A stretch of DNA of 64,000 bases from Paludibacter propionicigenes WB4 (GTDB lineage Bacteria; Bacteroidota; Bacteroidia; Bacteroidales; Paludibacteraceae): contig NC_014734.1 of assembly GCF_000183135.1 (NCBI RefSeq), positions 1,364,001-1,428,000 on the forward strand. Direction: 5' to 3'. A program made the position numbers and the translations under genes. Under the pieces are notes generated by a model. The model searched no databases. It had not been told where the DNA came from and worked only from the letters and a program-made list of their open reading frames with translations. The stretch's first letter is position 1. Each line of letters begins with the position of its first letter. This document shows, one piece after another, positions 52,979-61,468 of this stretch.

Positions 52979-53015
52979 ATTATTTTATGTTTGTAATGTT
53001 GTTTTATTTGTTGAA

Positions 53016-53023
53016 CAAATATA
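53016..53023 (-). promoter_or_regulatory. -7 promoter box of the moxR-bat operon
   Basis: The minus-strand TATATTTG lies about 38 bp upstream of the moxR ATG. It fits the TAnnTTTG pattern; the -33 region has only a weak match (GCTTTAACG). Confidence 0.55.
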
Positions 53024-53142
53024 GTGTAAATTGAAGCGTTAAAGCATTGATTTAATATCTATTAACCACAATTTAGATTATTAAGTACAGAGGCTTTTTT
53101 ATGGTGAAATTCTGCATTATTTTTCAATTCTTTGAATTAAAA

Positions 53143-53175
53143 AAGTTCTGCATAGTGTAAACAAATGCAGAACTT
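53143..53175 (-). terminator. Rho-independent terminator after the HU-LysM gene
   Basis: An 11-bp perfect stem, AAGTTCTGCAT (53143-53153) and ATGCAGAACTT (53165-53175), is followed on the minus strand by a T-run. It lies about 55 bp downstream of the stop at 53229 and separates that transcript from the moxR-bat operon. Confidence 0.85.
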
Positions 53176-53228
53176 CTCTAATAAAATATCCTCAATAAAT
53201 CATAACACTAAAAATCAACATCGCTAAC

Positions 53229-54713
53229 CTAATCCTCTTTCTTTACATACAAATCATGCAGTTCCTTTGCTTTTTTTATACAGCGGGGATTAGCAGGGTC
53301 AATCAATCGATGATCCAATTTCGGTATACGAATCTGGGTACCTTCTGATATTCTGTCAGGATCTGGGATTCTGTCTTTATTAGCTTCATAAATATAAACC
53401 CAGAAGTCTTTACTTCCATAATATCTTTTTGCCATTATGGTTAATCGTCCGTTTGGCTTAACTGTTTCTGTTGCAATAAAAGCTTTATAAACTCTTGTTC
53501 TGTCAAACATTAACTGCAAGCTATCTACCGGCACTTTAGCCACGACAGAGTCATGGGTTGTAGTATCTTTAGGAGCAATCACTACTTTTCTTACAGGTAT
53601 CGGAGCCGGTTTTTGCTTTGGTGTAAACCAGTTTGAAACCGTATTAAACATTTCAGTCATAGAGACTTTCTCCGAAGTTTTTAATATACTACTCTTTGCA
53701 TCAGCAGCAGTTGAATTTGTGAAATTTCTAACAGGAGCATAGAACAAATAAAACCCGGAGAAAGTAACAAGAATCAATACAAATACAATCAAGGCTCTTA
53801 CCCAGAATCTACGCAGCTTTCCGGGATGAATCTCTTTCAAAAACTCTGATGAATCGAATTGCACTTCTGAATTTTCTTCTTCCGGTTGCGATAGTCCAGC
53901 TAAATAATCCTTATTTGCAGAATCTTCCAAATCAAACTGCCGAACATCTTCAACGATATGAGAAGATGATATCGACACAACTTCCTCGTTTCTGTAATCA
54001 CTATTTTCTACTACTCGCGAAGGTTCATTAAGCTGCTCATGAACTATCACTTCATCATCTTTATCCTGAGCTAAATTTTCTACAACTTCCCTTTCATACA
54101 CCGGCTCAGGAACGTCCTCTTCTACAGGCAAAGTTTCTTTCTGATTTACTTCTTCTACCGAATCATCAACTGGTGAACCCTGTAATAGATAATCTGCATA
54201 TTCAGCTCCGTCATGTATAGATTCAACGCTATCCGTAACGGGTTTTGGGCTTTCAACAGCAACATCCTGCTTTGGAGACAATGATTGAATCTCAGACAAC
54301 AAATCTTTTATCTCCGATGCCTGATCATTAAATATACGCAACGGATCAAGCGCAACATCAGTCTTTTCCTGTTGTGGTTCTGGATTTTCTGAATCCAGTT
54401 CTACAGGCGTTAAATGAGCAAACGGTTCGTTTACCAAATCCTTTAATACAACATCAGGAGTAAATGTCACTTTGTAATAACCGGCTAGCAAAATATCTTC
54501 ACCCGAATGAACATTCACACTCTTACGAGGCTCATTCCATTGAAGCTTAAAAGTGCCGAAATTCTTGATTTTTACCACATCACCCGAGAGTAAAGATTCC
54601 TCAATAGTAGAAATCATTACCTTCAAAAAATCTTCGGATACGCGTTTACTTACCTGTGCTTTTGATGAAACAAGGTCGATAACTTCCTGCGATGATATCT
54701 TATCCTTAATCAT
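53229..54713 (-). CDS. Membrane protein with HU DNA-binding domain and LysM-like domain
   Basis: A 494-residue protein with a rare domain order. Residues 1-100 are an HU/IHF-type domain (KISSQEVIDLVSSKAQVSKR, VKIKNFGTFKLQW). Residues 105-300 are an acidic, low-complexity linker. A membrane helix follows at 304-326 (FWVRALIVFVLILVTFSGFY), with arginines on the N-terminal side that place the HU domain in the cytoplasm. Residues about 415-467 (TIMAKRYYGSKDFWVYIYEA and GTQIRIPKL) form a LysM-like peptidoglycan-binding domain in the periplasm. The HU part lacks the usual arm proline. The start overlaps the small HU gene by 8 bp. The layout suggests a link between nucleoid and cell wall. Confidence 0.85.
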   Translation of the reverse strand: MIKDKISSQEVIDLVSSKAQVSKRVSEDFLKVMISTIEESLLSGDVVKIKNFGTFKLQWNEPRKSVNVHSGEDILLAGYYKVTFTPDVVLKDLVNEPFAHLTPVELDSENPEPQQEKTDVALDPLRIFNDQASEIKDLLSEIQSLSPKQDVAVESPKPVTDSVESIHDGAEYADYLLQGSPVDDSVEEVNQKETLPVEEDVPEPVYEREVVENLAQDKDDEVIVHEQLNEPSRVVENSDYRNEEVVSISSSHIVEDVRQFDLEDSANKDYLAGLSQPEEENSEVQFDSSEFLKEIHPGKLRRFWVRALIVFVLILVTFSGFYLFYAPVRNFTNSTAADAKSSILKTSEKVSMTEMFNTVSNWFTPKQKPAPIPVRKVVIAPKDTTTHDSVVAKVPVDSLQLMFDRTRVYKAFIATETVKPNGRLTIMAKRYYGSKDFWVYIYEANKDRIPDPDRISEGTQIRIPKLDHRLIDPANPRCIKKAKELHDLYVKKED

Positions 54714-54996
54714 GATGTGGCAAGTCTTTAAGTTTTTCTTTCAAAATATTACTCTGCTTAAAGTTCACCACCAATTTTGGGGGGATAAGCGTACGAACCT
54801 GGGTGGAGGGATGAACAGACAGACGTTCTTCTTTTTTACGAATCTCAAAATTACCAAAACTTTGAAACCCAATTGTTTTGTTTTCAACCAATAATTCAGT
54901 ACAAGTTGTAACTGTTGTATCCAACAAGTCAGCAACAACCGACTTTGGTGCATTTAGTTTAGCAGCCATACTGGCTATCAGTTCTTTGTGATTCAT
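54706..54996 (-). CDS. HU-family DNA-binding protein
   Basis: A 96-residue HU/IHF-type protein. It begins NHKELIASMAAKLNAPKSVV, has TIGFQSFGNFEIRKKEERL and the arm segment with VHPSTQVRTLIPPKLVVNF, in which the intercalating proline is kept. It dimerises and bends DNA in characterised relatives. It overlaps the following HU-LysM gene by 8 bases, so the two are translationally coupled and may form a mixed dimer, linking the membrane protein to DNA. The next gene upstream is ftsY and rimO in the same direction, with rimO 83 bp away on the other side. Confidence 0.92.
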   Translation of the reverse strand: MNHKELIASMAAKLNAPKSVVADLLDTTVTTCTELLVENKTIGFQSFGNFEIRKKEERLSVHPSTQVRTLIPPKLVVNFKQSNILKEKLKDLPHHD

Positions 54997-55079
54997 AATT
55001 TATAATTTGAAAAATCAGTTACAAGTTATAGATACAAACATTGCATCAAACCACCATACTAGTTGCTATAAGCGATTTC

Positions 55080-56384
55080 CTAGTTTCCGTAAAGATCAAA
55101 GTCTGTTGCATCAAAAATTCGGGCATTGAAAAACTCTCCCTGCCGCACACCTTCCGTCGAAGTAGGAATCAACACCTCCGGATCAACTTCCGGTGAATCA
55201 TATTCTGTTCTTCCTACAAAATACTCATCTTCAACCCTGTCAATCATCACTTTCAGAGTTTTCCCAATTTTTGTCTGATTTATTTCAGCAGAAATAGTTT
55301 GTTGAAGAGACATTATTTCATTAACCCGGTTTTGTTTAACCTCATCCGGTATATTATCTTCATATGTTTTATAAGCATAAGTCCCTTCTTCATTCGAAAA
55401 AGCAAATGCTCCTAAACGTTCAAACCGGACTTTCTGAACAAAATTCTTCAATTCTTCAACATCCTCTTCCGTTTCTCCCGGATGTCCGAGCAACAAAGTT
55501 GTTCGAAGATGAATATCCGGAACTTCTTGTCGAATTTTATCGATCAGCTCATAAGTCTGAGCAGAAGTAATATTGCGCCGCATCTTACCCAACATATTAT
55601 CACTCACGTGCTGCAAGGCAATATCCAAATAATTACACACATTATCCCGTTCGCGCATCACTTTCAGGATATCATACGGAAATTGGGTTGGATAAGCATA
55701 ATGCAATCGAAGCCACTCCACTCCCTGTATATCCGACAATCTCTCAGTCAGTTCGGCCAACTTCAATGACTTATATCGATCTTGTCCGTAATATGATAAA
55801 TCCTGAGCTATCAGTTGGAATTCCTTCACGCCTGATGCAACCAATCCTTTTACCTCATTTTCAATATCTTCGATAAAACGTGAACGATGACGACCTGTTA
55901 TTATTGGGATAGCACAATATGAACAAGTGCGATTACAACCTTCTGATATTTTGATATATGCGTAATGATTGGGGGTTGTAAGTTTTCTTTCCAAACGTAA
56001 ATCTGCACGATACTCCTGTCCTATCTCCTTCAAAATATCCGTGTAGTTGAATTTTCCATAGAACTTATCAACTTCAGGTATCTCAAGACTCAATTCATTC
56101 AAATATCTTTCAGACAAACAGCCCATTACAAAGAGCTTTCCTATCTTATTCTGCTTGCGCAAATCGGCAAATTGAAGGATAGTATTAATACTTTCCTCTT
56201 TTGCATCGCCAATAAATCCACAGGTATTAACAATAACTATTTCTCCATCGGGTTTTTCGGCATCATGCCTTACCTGATAACCAAGAGCATCAAACTGACG
56301 CATCAATTGTTCCGAATCTACCAGATTCTTTGAACAACCCAGCGTAACAACATCAACAATTCCTCTTTTACTAGAACTTCTCAA
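55080..56384 (-). CDS. rimO: Ribosomal protein S12 methylthiotransferase
   Basis: A radical-SAM enzyme that methylthiolates an aspartate of ribosomal protein S12. N-terminal cysteines lie in VVTLGCSKNLVDSEQLM, IVNTCGFIGDAKEE and FVMGCLSERYLNEL; the radical-SAM cluster motif is CNRTCSYCAIPIITGRHRS. A TRAM domain ends the protein. The GCSKN form and overall length (434) distinguish RimO from MiaB and MtaB. The start is a TTG at 56384 with AAGGAAG directly before it; no ATG is available before the upstream in-frame stop. It follows ftsY by 24 bp. Confidence 0.94.
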   Translation of the reverse strand: MRSSSKRGIVDVVTLGCSKNLVDSEQLMRQFDALGYQVRHDAEKPDGEIVIVNTCGFIGDAKEESINTILQFADLRKQNKIGKLFVMGCLSERYLNELSLEIPEVDKFYGKFNYTDILKEIGQEYRADLRLERKLTTPNHYAYIKISEGCNRTCSYCAIPIITGRHRSRFIEDIENEVKGLVASGVKEFQLIAQDLSYYGQDRYKSLKLAELTERLSDIQGVEWLRLHYAYPTQFPYDILKVMRERDNVCNYLDIALQHVSDNMLGKMRRNITSAQTYELIDKIRQEVPDIHLRTTLLLGHPGETEEDVEELKNFVQKVRFERLGAFAFSNEEGTYAYKTYEDNIPDEVKQNRVNEIMSLQQTISAEINQTKIGKTLKVMIDRVEDEYFVGRTEYDSPEVDPEVLIPTSTEGVRQGEFFNARIFDATDFDLYGN

Positions 56385-56408
56385 CTTCCTTATTATTTAT
56401 TATATAAA

Positions 56409-57359
56409 CTATTCAAAGAGCGTTTCAACAAAACGGTCTTTATCAAAAACCTGTAAATGCTCCATTCCTTCACCCAACCCGATATATTTCACTGGGATTT
56501 TGAATTGATCCGAAATGCCAATCACAACACCCCCTTTGGCCGTCCCATCAAGTTTTGTTATAGCTAAGGCAGTTACATCAGTCGCTTTGGTAAATTGCTT
56601 GGCTTGCTCGAATGCATTCTGACCGGTTGATCCATCCAGCACTAGCAACACTTCGTTCGGTGCACTAGGTACAACTTTTTGCATGACGTTTTTAATTTTT
56701 GTCAACTCGTTCATCAGATTAATCTTGTTATGCAATCGTCCAGCAGTATCTATAATAACCACATCTGCATTATTTGCCTTAGCAGACGCTATCGTATCAT
56801 AAGCAACAGATGCGGGATCTGCACCCATCTTTTGTTTGATAACAGGTACACCTGCCCGCTCACCCCAAATAACCAACTGATCTACTGCAGCTGCTCTAAA
56901 TGTATCGGCAGCACCAAGATACACCTTCTTCCCCGCTTTTGTGAACTGATGCGCCAACTTGCCGATAGTAGTAGTCTTACCCACTCCATTAACTCCTACA
57001 ACCATAATAACATAAGGTGTAGTAGGTAGTTCCGCATCAAAATCTATAGGTGTATCTGAGTTATTCTCAGCCAGCAAACCGGCAATTTCTTGTTTTAAAA
57101 TTCCGTTTAACTCAGATGTATTTACATACTTATCTTGGGCAACACGCTTTTCTATACGTTCTATTATGCGCAACGTAGTCTCTACACCTACATCAGAAGT
57201 TATAAGCACCTCTTCCAGGTTATCGAGCACTTCATCATCTACTTTCGATTTTCCGGCAACTGCACGTGTAAGTTTTGAGAAAACACTCTCTTTTGTTTTC
57301 GAAAGTCCCTGATCAAGCGTTTCTTTCTTTTCTTTACTAAAAATATTAAATAAACCCAT
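56409..57359 (-). CDS. ftsY: Signal recognition particle receptor FtsY
   Basis: The SRP receptor GTPase that delivers ribosome-nascent chain complexes to the Sec translocon. A helical N domain is followed by the G domain: [15 protein letters not shown] (P-loop), [19 protein letters not shown] and [10 protein letters not shown]. The protein is short (316 residues) because it has only a small acidic N-terminal region, as in other Bacteroidetes. The start ATG at 57357-57359 has a promoter of TTTG/TAATTTTG type about 95 bp upstream. Transcription continues into rimO. Confidence 0.96.
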   Translation of the reverse strand: MGLFNIFSKEKKETLDQGLSKTKESVFSKLTRAVAGKSKVDDEVLDNLEEVLITSDVGVETTLRIIERIEKRVAQDKYVNTSELNGILKQEIAGLLAENNSDTPIDFDAELPTTPYVIMVVGVNGVGKTTTIGKLAHQFTKAGKKVYLGAADTFRAAAVDQLVIWGERAGVPVIKQKMGADPASVAYDTIASAKANNADVVIIDTAGRLHNKINLMNELTKIKNVMQKVVPSAPNEVLLVLDGSTGQNAFEQAKQFTKATDVTALAITKLDGTAKGGVVIGISDQFKIPVKYIGLGEGMEHLQVFDKDRFVETLFE

Positions 57360-57450
57360 TTTAATTGTTTTTCTTTTTTTAAACCCTCAAACTCAGATTT
57401 CACTCCTGCTAAGATACTGAATTATCATTAGTTCATTGAGAATAAGCTTA

Positions 57451-57484
57451 CAAAATTAAACCTTTTTTCTGAGCTAATTGCAAA
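57451..57484 (-). promoter_or_regulatory. Promoter of ftsY-rimO
   Basis: On the minus strand TTTG (complement of 57481-57484) and TAATTTTG (complement of 57451-57458) are 22 bp apart, matching the Bacteroidetes -33/-7 pattern. The leader would be about 85 nt. The wider gap 57360-57734 holds nothing else except the terminator at 57683-57710. Confidence 0.55.
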
Positions 57485-57682
57485 GAAAATCTACTCATTT
57501 TGAGAAACAGAGTATTTTTATGCTATAATTCCAATTGCTTTTATCTCTTTTAAACAGAAGTAGCTTTACTCCTCCACACTTCCACCTAGCATTTCATCCA
57601 TCATAAACCTCATAAAATCGACATGTAAAGCGTCAGCAAAATAATTTTAAACCCACTTATCAAAAACACAACTATAAAAAAA

Positions 57683-57710
57683 ATCCCCTCATTAATGTAA
57701 ATGAAGGGAT
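57683..57710 (-). terminator. Terminator of the rpmB-rpmG-DUF4295 unit
   Basis: The stem ATCCCCTCATT (57683-57693) and AATGAAGGGAT (57700-57710) has one mismatch and a 6-base loop. On the minus strand it is followed by a run of eight T. It lies 25 bp beyond the DUF4295 stop. Confidence 0.82.
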
Positions 57711-57734
57711 CTCTTTAATTATTTTAGAACGATC

Positions 57735-57887
57735 TTATTTTGCGAAATAATCTTTCACTTTATCGTTGTGTACAATTTCTTCCTGGAACGAATAAGCACC
57801 GGTTTTAGGCGATTTCACCATCTTGATAACCTTTGCGAATGAACGTCCTTCTCCACTTTGTAGAGATGCAACCGCTTTCTTTGCCAT
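57735..57887 (-). CDS. DUF4295 small protein
   Basis: A 50-residue basic protein of the DUF4295 family (PF14128), found next to rpmG in Bacteroidetes. Translating the minus strand from the ATG at 57887 gives MAKKAVASLQSGEGRSFAKV, then SPKTGAYSFQEEIV and a KDYFAK end. It is short and lysine-rich with no membrane segment. It lies 10 bp downstream of the rpmG stop, so it is the third gene of a ribosomal-protein unit and is probably ribosome-associated. No function is established. Confidence 0.9.
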   Translation of the reverse strand: MAKKAVASLQSGEGRSFAKVIKMVKSPKTGAYSFQEEIVHNDKVKDYFAK

Positions 57888-57897
57888 GATTCAGATA

Positions 57898-58086
57898 TTA
57901 TTTAATTTCTTTGTGTAAAGTTACTTTCTTCAAAATTGGGTTGTATTTTTTCAACTCCAAACGTGCCGGTGTGTTTTTTCTGTTTTTCACAGTTATATAA
58001 CGTGATGTTCCGGGCAGACCACTTTCTTTATGCTCTGTGCATTCCAAAATAACTTGGACTCTTGCTTCTTTCGATTTTTTTGCCAT
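57898..58086 (-). CDS. rpmG: Large ribosomal subunit protein bL33
   Basis: Ribosomal protein bL33 of 62 residues. The family core is [12 protein letters not shown] and [20 protein letters not shown], followed by [14 protein letters not shown]. Only one of the zinc-type cysteine positions is kept (C16 region), so this is a form without the paired CxxC zinc motifs. The ATG at 58086 is the only reasonable start. It follows rpmB by 19 bp and is followed by DUF4295. Confidence 0.95.
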   Translation of the reverse strand: MAKKSKEARVQVILECTEHKESGLPGTSRYITVKNRKNTPARLELKKYNPILKKVTLHKEIK

Positions 58087-58105
58087 TGTGTAATTCTCCT
58101 AAAAA

Positions 58106-58345
58106 TTATGCGTATAAATAGCCCTTTTCTGACGCTTTTTTAATGGCAGCATCTAATCCAATTTTGTTGATGGTACGTAATCCATTAGCTGAAACATTCA
58201 AGCTAACCCAAGTATCTTGTTCTACCCAATAGAATTTCTTTGTAAACAAGTTCACATCAAATGTTCTTTTGGTACGACGTTTTGAGTGTGATACGTTGTT
58301 TCCTACCATTGCTTTTTTACCGGTAATCTGACAAATTTTTGACAT
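58106..58345 (-). CDS. rpmB: Large ribosomal subunit protein bL28
   Basis: Ribosomal protein bL28 of 79 residues. It starts [20 protein letters not shown], a typical bL28 beginning, followed by [13 protein letters not shown] and [20 protein letters not shown]. Its length is normal. It is first in the rpmB-rpmG-DUF4295 unit and has a strong Bacteroidetes-type promoter (58391-58422) about 45 bp upstream, fitting high expression of a ribosomal gene. Confidence 0.96.
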   Translation of the reverse strand: MSKICQITGKKAMVGNNVSHSKRRTKRTFDVNLFTKKFYWVEQDTWVSLNVSANGLRTINKIGLDAAIKKASEKGYLYA

Positions 58346-58390
58346 TTCTATATCTTTTTATTGTTTACATTTTTTCTCAAAAACAGTGTG

Positions 58391-58422
58391 CAAAAGTATA
58401 GTATTTTTTCCAGATATACAAA
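58391..58422 (-). promoter_or_regulatory. Promoter of rpmB-rpmG-DUF4295
   Basis: On the minus strand TTTG (complement of 58419-58422) and TACTTTTG (complement of 58391-58398) are separated by 20 bp. This is the best match to the Bacteroidetes -33/-7 consensus in the window. Confidence 0.75.
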
Positions 58423-58501
58423 CTTTTCGCTCTTTAAATCTCAACATTTCTGCTCTTTAAGCCAAACAGCAAGATAAAACACTGTAAATATAGCACTTAC
58501 A

Positions 58502-59752
58502 CTACAAAATTTCTTTCAACATTAATAAAGCAGCCTGAGTTGCCCGTATTATATTTTGCTCACGTAAAGAACCAAATTTAAATTCCCGGCTGATAGTTTT
58601 ATCTTCCGAACTTACTGCAATCCAAACTGTTCCAACAGGTTTCTCTGCGGTTCCTCCCGAAGGACCTGCAATACCCGATGTTGCAATAGAAACATCACTT
58701 CGCAGCAGCTTTCTAGCACCTTCTGCCATCTGCTCAACAACGGACTTACTTACCGCCCCATCGTTTTCTAAATCAGTAGAAGACACTTGCAGTACTCCTG
58801 TTTTTATATCATTGGAATAAGCTACAACCGAGCCTTTAAAAAACTCAGAGCTCCCGGGTATTAGCGTTAACTCATGAGCAATATTACCTCCGGTGCAACT
58901 TTCTGCAGTTGCAACCATCAAACCTTTAGACTTAAGTAAATCACCTACCAAATTTGATATGGAAACATCTTCATAAGCGACAATTGCTTTTCCAAGTAGT
59001 TGTGAAAGTTTATCCACCTGCTGATTGATACTAAACTGTAAAGCTAACACATCATCAAGCTGTCCGCTTAAACGCAGCTTCACCACCCCTGAATTAGGCA
59101 AATAAGCAAGATGAATATATGCTGGCAATTCTTTTTCCCAATCAGCAATTTTTATAGCTAGCGCAGATTCGGGATATCCATAAACCTGCACTGTTTTATG
59201 GATTAACACGGGTGCACTGTAGTGGTTCTGTAATCGGGGAATTATCTCGCTTGTCATAACCTGCTTCATTTCATACGGCACTCCCGGCATGGACACGATC
59301 ACCTTTCCATCCTTCTCAAACCATGTTATCGGCGCTGTTCCAACCTTATTCTGTATTACGGTACAATTCTCCGGCACCATAGCCTGAGAACGGTTAAGAT
59401 CATTCAGACCATAGTTTGGCCGATTCGAAAACAATTGCTTAATGTTATCCAACACCGATTCATCAAATACAAGTCTGGTATCAAAATACTTAGCCAGCGT
59501 TTGCTTGGTTATATCATCGTTTGTTGGACCAATCCCTCCTGTAAACAGAACTATATCAGCTCTACCCAAGGCTAGATCCAAAGACTCAATAATATGTCTT
59601 TCATCGTCATGAATCGATGTTATTTGCGCTAGTTCGAATCCACATTTATTCAACTCAGTCGCCATCCATGCTGAATTTGTATCAACAATCTGACCAATCA
59701 GAATTTCATCGCCAATAGTGATAATTTCGACCTTAACCCTATCTGTATTCAT
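58502..59752 (-). CDS. cinA: CinA family protein
   Basis: A CinA protein with two domains. Residues 1-170 are a MoaB/Mog-like domain (IITIGDEILIGQIVDTNSAW, LFTGGIGPTNDDITK), which in homologues hydrolyses ADP-ribose-type or NMN-related pyrophosphates. Residues about 255-416 are a PncC-like amidase domain (MVATAESCTGGNIAHELTLI, ATSGIAGPSGGTAEKPVGTV) that deamidates NMN. It functions in NAD recycling in characterised relatives. Length (416) is normal. The start at 59752 is one base after the stop of the DUF3109 gene, so the pair is co-translated. Confidence 0.94.
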   Translation of the reverse strand: MNTDRVKVEIITIGDEILIGQIVDTNSAWMATELNKCGFELAQITSIHDDERHIIESLDLALGRADIVLFTGGIGPTNDDITKQTLAKYFDTRLVFDESVLDNIKQLFSNRPNYGLNDLNRSQAMVPENCTVIQNKVGTAPITWFEKDGKVIVSMPGVPYEMKQVMTSEIIPRLQNHYSAPVLIHKTVQVYGYPESALAIKIADWEKELPAYIHLAYLPNSGVVKLRLSGQLDDVLALQFSINQQVDKLSQLLGKAIVAYEDVSISNLVGDLLKSKGLMVATAESCTGGNIAHELTLIPGSSEFFKGSVVAYSNDIKTGVLQVSSTDLENDGAVSKSVVEQMAEGARKLLRSDVSIATSGIAGPSGGTAEKPVGTVWIAVSSEDKTISREFKFGSLREQNIIRATQAALLMLKEIL

Positions 59753-59753
59753 G

Positions 59754-60329
59754 CTATTTATTCTTTTTAAATTCTTTATCCGCTATTTCAAGTTGTTCAA
59801 ACCATTCAGTTCCAAATCTGCGAATTAATGGCTCTTTTAAAAACTGATATACTGGAACACCTAATTTACCACCAAGCTTACGGGCATAACCACACACACT
59901 CCAACGGTGGTAATTAACAGCTGTAAATTCATCATATTTTTGAAGACGAACCGGATATAAATGACAGGAAATAGGTTTATAAAAATTGGTCTTACCCTCA
60001 CGAAACGCTTTTTCAATTGCACATTTACAAACGCCTGACTCATCTGTGTACGTAAATACACATTCCGCACCGTTCACTATCGAAGTCACGGGCTCTCCAT
60101 CCTGATCGATATAGGAAACACCTTGTTTGTTGATAACCGACTTAGAAGCTTCAGATAAATCATCCCAAATCACCGGGAGCAAATCCTCTATTATTTTTAC
60201 TTCTGCCTCTTCCAAAGGTGCCCCATCATCGCCTTCAATGCAACAAATTCCTTTACAAGAATTTAAATCGCACACAAAGCGTTCTTCCAACAACTCCAGA
60301 CTTATTATAGTATCATCAATTTGCAACAT
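59754..60329 (-). CDS. DUF3109 family cysteine-rich protein
   Basis: A DUF3109 protein (PF11307) related to the YkgJ cysteine-cluster family. It has C20, C25, C29 and C30 in RFVCDLNSCKGICCIEGDDG, further cysteines in ECVFTYTDESGVCKCAIEKA, then SCHLYPVR and SVCGYARKLG. The pattern suggests metal or iron-sulfur binding. The protein is 191 residues long without membrane segments. Its function is not established. It lies one base upstream of cinA. A TAATTTTG box lies about 20 bp upstream of its start. Confidence 0.88.
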   Translation of the reverse strand: MLQIDDTIISLELLEERFVCDLNSCKGICCIEGDDGAPLEEAEVKIIEDLLPVIWDDLSEASKSVINKQGVSYIDQDGEPVTSIVNGAECVFTYTDESGVCKCAIEKAFREGKTNFYKPISCHLYPVRLQKYDEFTAVNYHRWSVCGYARKLGGKLGVPVYQFLKEPLIRRFGTEWFEQLEIADKEFKKNK

Positions 60330-60348
60330 TTTTCCGTTTTTTAGAGAA

Positions 60349-60356
60349 CAAAATTA
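60349..60356 (-). promoter_or_regulatory. Possible -7 promoter box of the DUF3109-cinA pair
   Basis: The minus-strand TAATTTTG lies about 20 bp upstream of the DUF3109 start. The -33 region has no clear TTTG, so this is tentative. Confidence 0.35.
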
Positions 60357-60371
60357 TAAGATAAAATCTAT

Positions 60372-60986
60372 TTATTGGTCGTCATGACCTTTCAATACCG
60401 GCAAGCTAATATGATACTTAACTGCCAAAACTCTTGTAATAATAACTGACAGAGCCGAGAAAAGCTGTGTAAACGTTGGAGACATATCCATTCTACTACA
60501 TCCCCAAAACACCAATCCCCCAATTACACAAGCCAAGGCATATATGTCTTTTCTGAATATTAATGGCAACTCATTAATTAACATATCTCTTGTAATACCT
60601 CCGACAGACCCAGTAATCATACCCATCACAATCGCCACCCAGAAAGGGAATCCAGCATCGAGTGAACGTTCAATACCTACAACAACAAATAGGCCCAACC
60701 CAATCGCATCAAAAATAAAAAATGTGTTATTCAACCGAATAAGATATTTCCCAAACAAGATAACTGAAAGTAAGGCAAGTCCGGTAACAATCAAATAAGA
60801 AGATTGAAGCATCCAGAACGGAGTTACATTCAACAACAAATCCCGGGTGGTTCCACCTCCGATTGCCGTTACAAGACCAACCACATAGGCACCAAACCAA
60901 TCGAACTTTTTTGCTGAGGCCAATCTAATTCCACTTATTGCAAAAGCAAAAGTTCCTGCATAATCTATTAAATTGATAAAATTCAT
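60372..60986 (-). CDS. TRIC-type cation channel family protein
   Basis: A seven-helix membrane protein of the bacterial TRIC/UPF0126 family (YicG-like), with two repeated three-helix units. The paired signatures are GAYVVGLVTAIGGGTTRDLL and VGIERS with VAIVMGMITGSVGGITRDML, the GGG-x-TRD form being typical. Length (204) is normal. Characterised prokaryotic relatives conduct potassium ions. It follows the secG terminator and precedes the DUF3109 gene by 42 bp, but need not be functionally linked to either. Confidence 0.92.
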   Translation of the reverse strand: MNFINLIDYAGTFAFAISGIRLASAKKFDWFGAYVVGLVTAIGGGTTRDLLLNVTPFWMLQSSYLIVTGLALLSVILFGKYLIRLNNTFFIFDAIGLGLFVVVGIERSLDAGFPFWVAIVMGMITGSVGGITRDMLINELPLIFRKDIYALACVIGGLVFWGCSRMDMSPTFTQLFSALSVIITRVLAVKYHISLPVLKGHDDQ

Positions 60987-61038
60987 CTCAATTTATACCT
61001 GTTTAGACATTCTCTCTTTAATTATAACAAAAAAGAAA

Positions 61039-61061
61039 GCGCATCAAAAAATTTGATACGC
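61039..61061 (-). terminator. Terminator after secG
   Basis: The stem GCGCATCAAA (61039-61048) and TTTGATACGC (61052-61061) pairs throughout except for one G-T. On the minus strand it is followed by a T-rich run. It lies 25 bp beyond the stop of secG and closes the unit that contains lptE and secG. Confidence 0.78.
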
Positions 61062-61085
61062 TCCAATTATATTTTTTGATACCAA

Positions 61086-61460
61086 TTATTTCTTTTCAGG
61101 TGCAGCTGTTGGTTTCGCCTGAGTTTTGGCAGCTTCAGTTTTTTCTCCAAAATCTGGAGTCACTACTCCGGGTTCGCTTTGTTTAGCCTGTTGTACTTGT
61201 TCTTTTATTTCAGAATCGTTAGCTGCTGAAACAGCTTGATGCTTATGAACACCTACAGATATAATTGATAATAGAACAACGCCAATTACCAATCCCCAAG
61301 TCATTTTTTCAACAAAATCAGTTGTTTTTCTTACACCCATGATTTGATTTGAAGACGAAAAACCGGCAGATAATCCACCACCTTTCGAGTTTTGCACCAA
61401 AACAAATAAGGTTAGTAATATAGACAGAACAACGATTAAAATGATAATAGCAATGTACAT
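61086..61460 (-). CDS. secG: Preprotein translocase subunit SecG
   Basis: The small SecYEG subunit SecG, which assists protein export. Two membrane helices are at about residues 2-22 (IAIIILIVVLSILLTLFVLV) and 52-72 (MTWGLVIGVVLLSIISVGV). Between them is the family segment QNSKGGGLSAGFSSSNQIMG. A hydrophilic C-terminal tail rich in lysine, glutamine and alanine follows, longer than in Proteobacteria and typical of Bacteroidetes. It is last in the sigma54-lptE-TPR-secG unit, 8 bp after the preceding gene. Confidence 0.94.
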   Translation of the reverse strand: MYIAIIILIVVLSILLTLFVLVQNSKGGGLSAGFSSSNQIMGVRKTTDFVEKMTWGLVIGVVLLSIISVGVHKHQAVSAANDSEIKEQVQQAKQSEPGVVTPDFGEKTEAAKTQAKPTAAPEKK

Positions 61461-61468
61461 AATATTGT

